This document shows positions 4,515 through 6,231 of a DNA stretch of 6,231 nt, one piece after another (positions within the stretch are counted from its first letter, which is position 1; each line of letters opens with the position of its first letter). Where the stretch lies: the NCBI GenBank assembly GCA_965365655.1, contig CBDUCN010000302.1, forward strand, positions 1-6,231. Direction: 5' to 3'. The translations under genes and the position numbers were made by a program. The notes under the pieces are model-generated. The model did no database searches. It saw nothing but the letters and a program-made list of their open reading frames with translations, and was not told the DNA's origin. The DNA comes from JBFHNV01 sp965365655. Lineage in GTDB: Bacteria > Pseudomonadota > Gammaproteobacteria > HK1.

Positions 4515-5942
4515 ATGCAGTCCCAGGCTCACGACTTCAAGCGCCGCGCCGAGGTGGCGCTGGAGGACATGGAGCTGCAGAAGGCGCTGGGCCGCCTGAA
4601 GGGCGGCTTCGCGACGGCGCGCGCGAACGCGGTCGCGGCGCTCCCCGAGTGGGAGGCGATCCGCACCGCCGGGCGCGAGATCCGCGAGCACACGCTGGCG
4701 CACCTGGACTTCTACCTCGAGCGCTTCGAGGAGCAGGTGCGCGCGAGCGGCGGCCACGTGCACTGGGCGGCCACGGTGGAGGAGGCGCGCGAGATCATCG
4801 TCGGCATCTGCCGCGACGCCGGCGCGAAGCGCGTCACCAAGGGCAAGTCGATGGTGGGCGAGGAGATCGGCGTCAACGAGGCGCTGGAGGCCGCCGGCGT
4901 CGACGTGCTGGAGACGGACCTGGGCGAGTACATCATCCAGCTCGCCGGCGAGCCGCCCAGCCACATCATCGCGCCGGCCATACACAAGACGAAGGCACAG
5001 ATCACCGAGCTGTTCCACAAGCACCACTCGAAGCTCGGCCGCACCGAGCGCGTCACCGAGGTCGCGGACATCGTCAACGAGGCCCGCGAGGTGCTGCGCG
5101 AGGGCTTCCTCTCGTCCGACGTCGGCATCACCGGCGCGAACTTCCTGATCGCCGAGAACGGCTCGACCGTGATCGTCACCAACGAGGGCAACGGCGACCT
5201 GACCAACACCCTGCCGCGGGTCCACGTCGTGACCGCCGGCATCGAGAAGGTGATCCCGACGCTGGAGGACGTGTCCACCATCCTGCGCCTGCTCGCGCGC
5301 AGCGCCACCGGCCAGGAGATGTCGTCGTACACCACCTTCTCGTGCGGCCCGCGCCGCGGCGGCGACCTGGACGGTCCGCAGGAGTTCCACGTCGTGCTGC
5401 TGGACAACGGGCGCAGCGAGATGCTGGGCAACGAGTTCCACGAGATGCTGCGCTGCATCCGCTGCTCCGCGTGCATGAACCACTGCCCGGTGTACGGCTC
5501 GGTCGGCGGCCACGCGTACGGCTGGGTGTATCCGGGCCCGATGGGGGCGGTGCTCACGCCGCTGATGGTGGGCATCGAGAAGACCACGCCGCTGCCCAAC
5601 GCGTGCACGCTGAACGGGCGCTGCCAGGAGGTGTGCCCGATGCAGATCCCGCTGCCGCGCATGCTGCGCCAGCTCCGCGAGCAGGAGTTCGACGACGGGC
5701 TCACGCCGCCGGTGGCGCGCGCGGGGCTGAAGGCGTGGGCCTTCCTCGCGCGCCGCCCGAAGCTCTACTCGGTGATGACCCGCATCGGCATGCGCGCACT
5801 CGCGCTGATGGCGCGCGGCCAGGGGCGCCTGCGCTGGCTGCCGGGCGCCGGCGCATGGACCGCCGGGCGCGATCTGCCGGCGCCCCCCGGCGAGACCTTC
5901 CAGGCCGCGTGGAAGCGCCGCCGCCAGGGGCTTTCGGGTTGA
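4515..5942 (+). CDS. lutB: lactate utilization iron-sulfur protein LutB (LUD domain plus ferredoxin domain)
   Basis: LutB (YkgF/LldF-like) is the electron-transferring subunit of the LutABC lactate oxidation complex, predicted to act in the cytoplasm. The 475 residues match the family length. A LUD (DUF162) domain spans about 65-300, with the typical VTKGKSMVGEEIGVNEALE at 107-125, LGEYIIQLAGEPPSHIIAPAIHK at 136-158, GITGANFLIAENGS at 204-217 and TNEGNGDL at 222-229. A ferredoxin-like domain follows at about 305-380: CIRCSACMNHCP (Cys314, 317, 320, 324) and CTLNGRCQEVCP (Cys364, 370, 374). The second motif has Asn367 where a fourth-cluster Cys would be expected. The last 90 residues form the basic C-terminal region usual in LutB. 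The start is set by AGGAGG upstream. The stop overlaps the probable TTG start of lutC, which suggests coupled translation. Confidence 0.95.
   Translation: MQSQAHDFKRRAEVALEDMELQKALGRLKGGFATARANAVAALPEWEAIRTAGREIREHTLAHLDFYLERFEEQVRASGGHVHWAATVEEAREIIVGICRDAGAKRVTKGKSMVGEEIGVNEALEAAGVDVLETDLGEYIIQLAGEPPSHIIAPAIHKTKAQITELFHKHHSKLGRTERVTEVADIVNEAREVLREGFLSSDVGITGANFLIAENGSTVIVTNEGNGDLTNTLPRVHVVTAGIEKVIPTLEDVSTILRLLARSATGQEMSSYTTFSCGPRRGGDLDGPQEFHVVLLDNGRSEMLGNEFHEMLRCIRCSACMNHCPVYGSVGGHAYGWVYPGPMGAVLTPLMVGIEKTTPLPNACTLNGRCQEVCPMQIPLPRMLRQLREQEFDDGLTPPVARAGLKAWAFLARRPKLYSVMTRIGMRALALMARGQGRLRWLPGAGAWTAGRDLPAPPGETFQAAWKRRRQGLSG
5926..5930 (+). promoter_or_regulatory. ribosome binding site inside lutB supporting the TTG start of lutC
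   Basis: AGGGG lies 8 bases before the TTG at 5939, inside the last lutB codons. It supports TTG over the next in-frame candidate, a GTG at 5960, which would remove conserved N-terminal residues. Confidence 0.5.
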
Positions 5943-6231
5943 GCGGCGCGCGCGAGCGGGTGCTCGCCAACATCCGGCGCTCGCTGCGGCGCACGGGCCC
6001 GGTCGCCGCGAGCGTCGCGGAGCCGCTCGAGCAGCGCATCGCGGCGCACCGCGCGGCAGTGCAGCCGCGTTACGACGGGCCGCCGGTGGAGCGCTTCGTC
6101 GCGAAGCTCGAGGCGGTGCACGGCCTCGTGACCCGTGTCCCGGACCTGGGCGAGGTGTCGCAGGCGGTGGAGGCGCACGTCGAGCGCTTCGGGCTGGGGT
6201 TCGAGCTGGTCGTCGCTCCGGACCCCGCGCT
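5939..6231 (+). CDS. lutC: lactate utilization protein LutC, N-terminal part (cut by window edge)
   Basis: LutC (YkgG-like) is the third LutABC protein, a single LUD-domain (DUF162) protein needed for lactate oxidation. Ninety-seven codons are present and the frame runs off the right edge. The start GARERVLANIRRSLRR resembles the family N-terminus (typically arg-rich with an ILxxIRxAL-like helix). After it comes PRYDGPPVERFVAKLEAVHGLVTRV, a region that introduces the LUD fold. The conserved catalytic-looking part of the domain lies beyond the edge. I place the start at TTG 5939, which shares four bases (TTGA) with the lutB stop and has AGGGG before it. Identification depends on operon position as much as on these residues. 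Confidence 0.85.
   Translation, partial: MSGARERVLANIRRSLRRTGPVAASVAEPLEQRIAAHRAAVQPRYDGPPVERFVAKLEAVHGLVTRVPDLGEVSQAVEAHVERFGLGFELVVAPDPA

Noticed and set aside
4479..5513. Open frame antisense to lutB
   Set aside because: The composition is His/Val/Ala/Arg-rich with no recognisable motif, and lutB is clearly the real gene.

Overview
The window is a very GC-rich (about 70% by eye), densely coded piece of bacterial chromosome. It carries six protein genes on two opposing transcription units and no RNA gene, insertion sequence or CRISPR array that I can see. The single-function hisB followed directly by hisH, together with the overall style, points to a high-GC proteobacterium. Gammaproteobacteria or Betaproteobacteria are most likely, but I cannot place it more precisely from sequence alone.

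Left part, minus strand: hisH (97-750) and hisB (825-1418) are the start of a histidine biosynthesis cluster; hisA would be expected beyond the left edge. Two back-to-back hairpins fill most of the short hisB-hisH gap. Upstream of hisB, on the same strand and only 66 bases away, is a 640-residue family I CoA-transferase (1485-3407). It is of the single-chain propionate CoA-transferase/YdiF type and carries an extra C-terminal region of about 130 residues.

Right part, plus strand: lutA (3681-4463), lutB (4515-5942) and the first part of lutC (5939 to the right edge) form the LutABC (YkgEFG-like) iron-sulfur lactate oxidation operon. lutC appears to start at a TTG codon that overlaps the lutB stop. 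The second iron-sulfur motif of LutB has Asn where a Cys would be expected. This leaves the same Cys pattern seen in succinate dehydrogenase and fumarate reductase subunits with a [3Fe-4S] centre.

The CoA-transferase and the lut operon are divergent and share a 273-base intergenic region (3408-3680) that contains three separate inverted repeats. The arrangement suggests joint control of lactate oxidation and of CoA exchange between short organic acids (lactate, propionate, acetate), but this link is inferred from position only. The main points for follow-up are the LutB cluster motif, the CoA-transferase extension and the divergent regulatory region.
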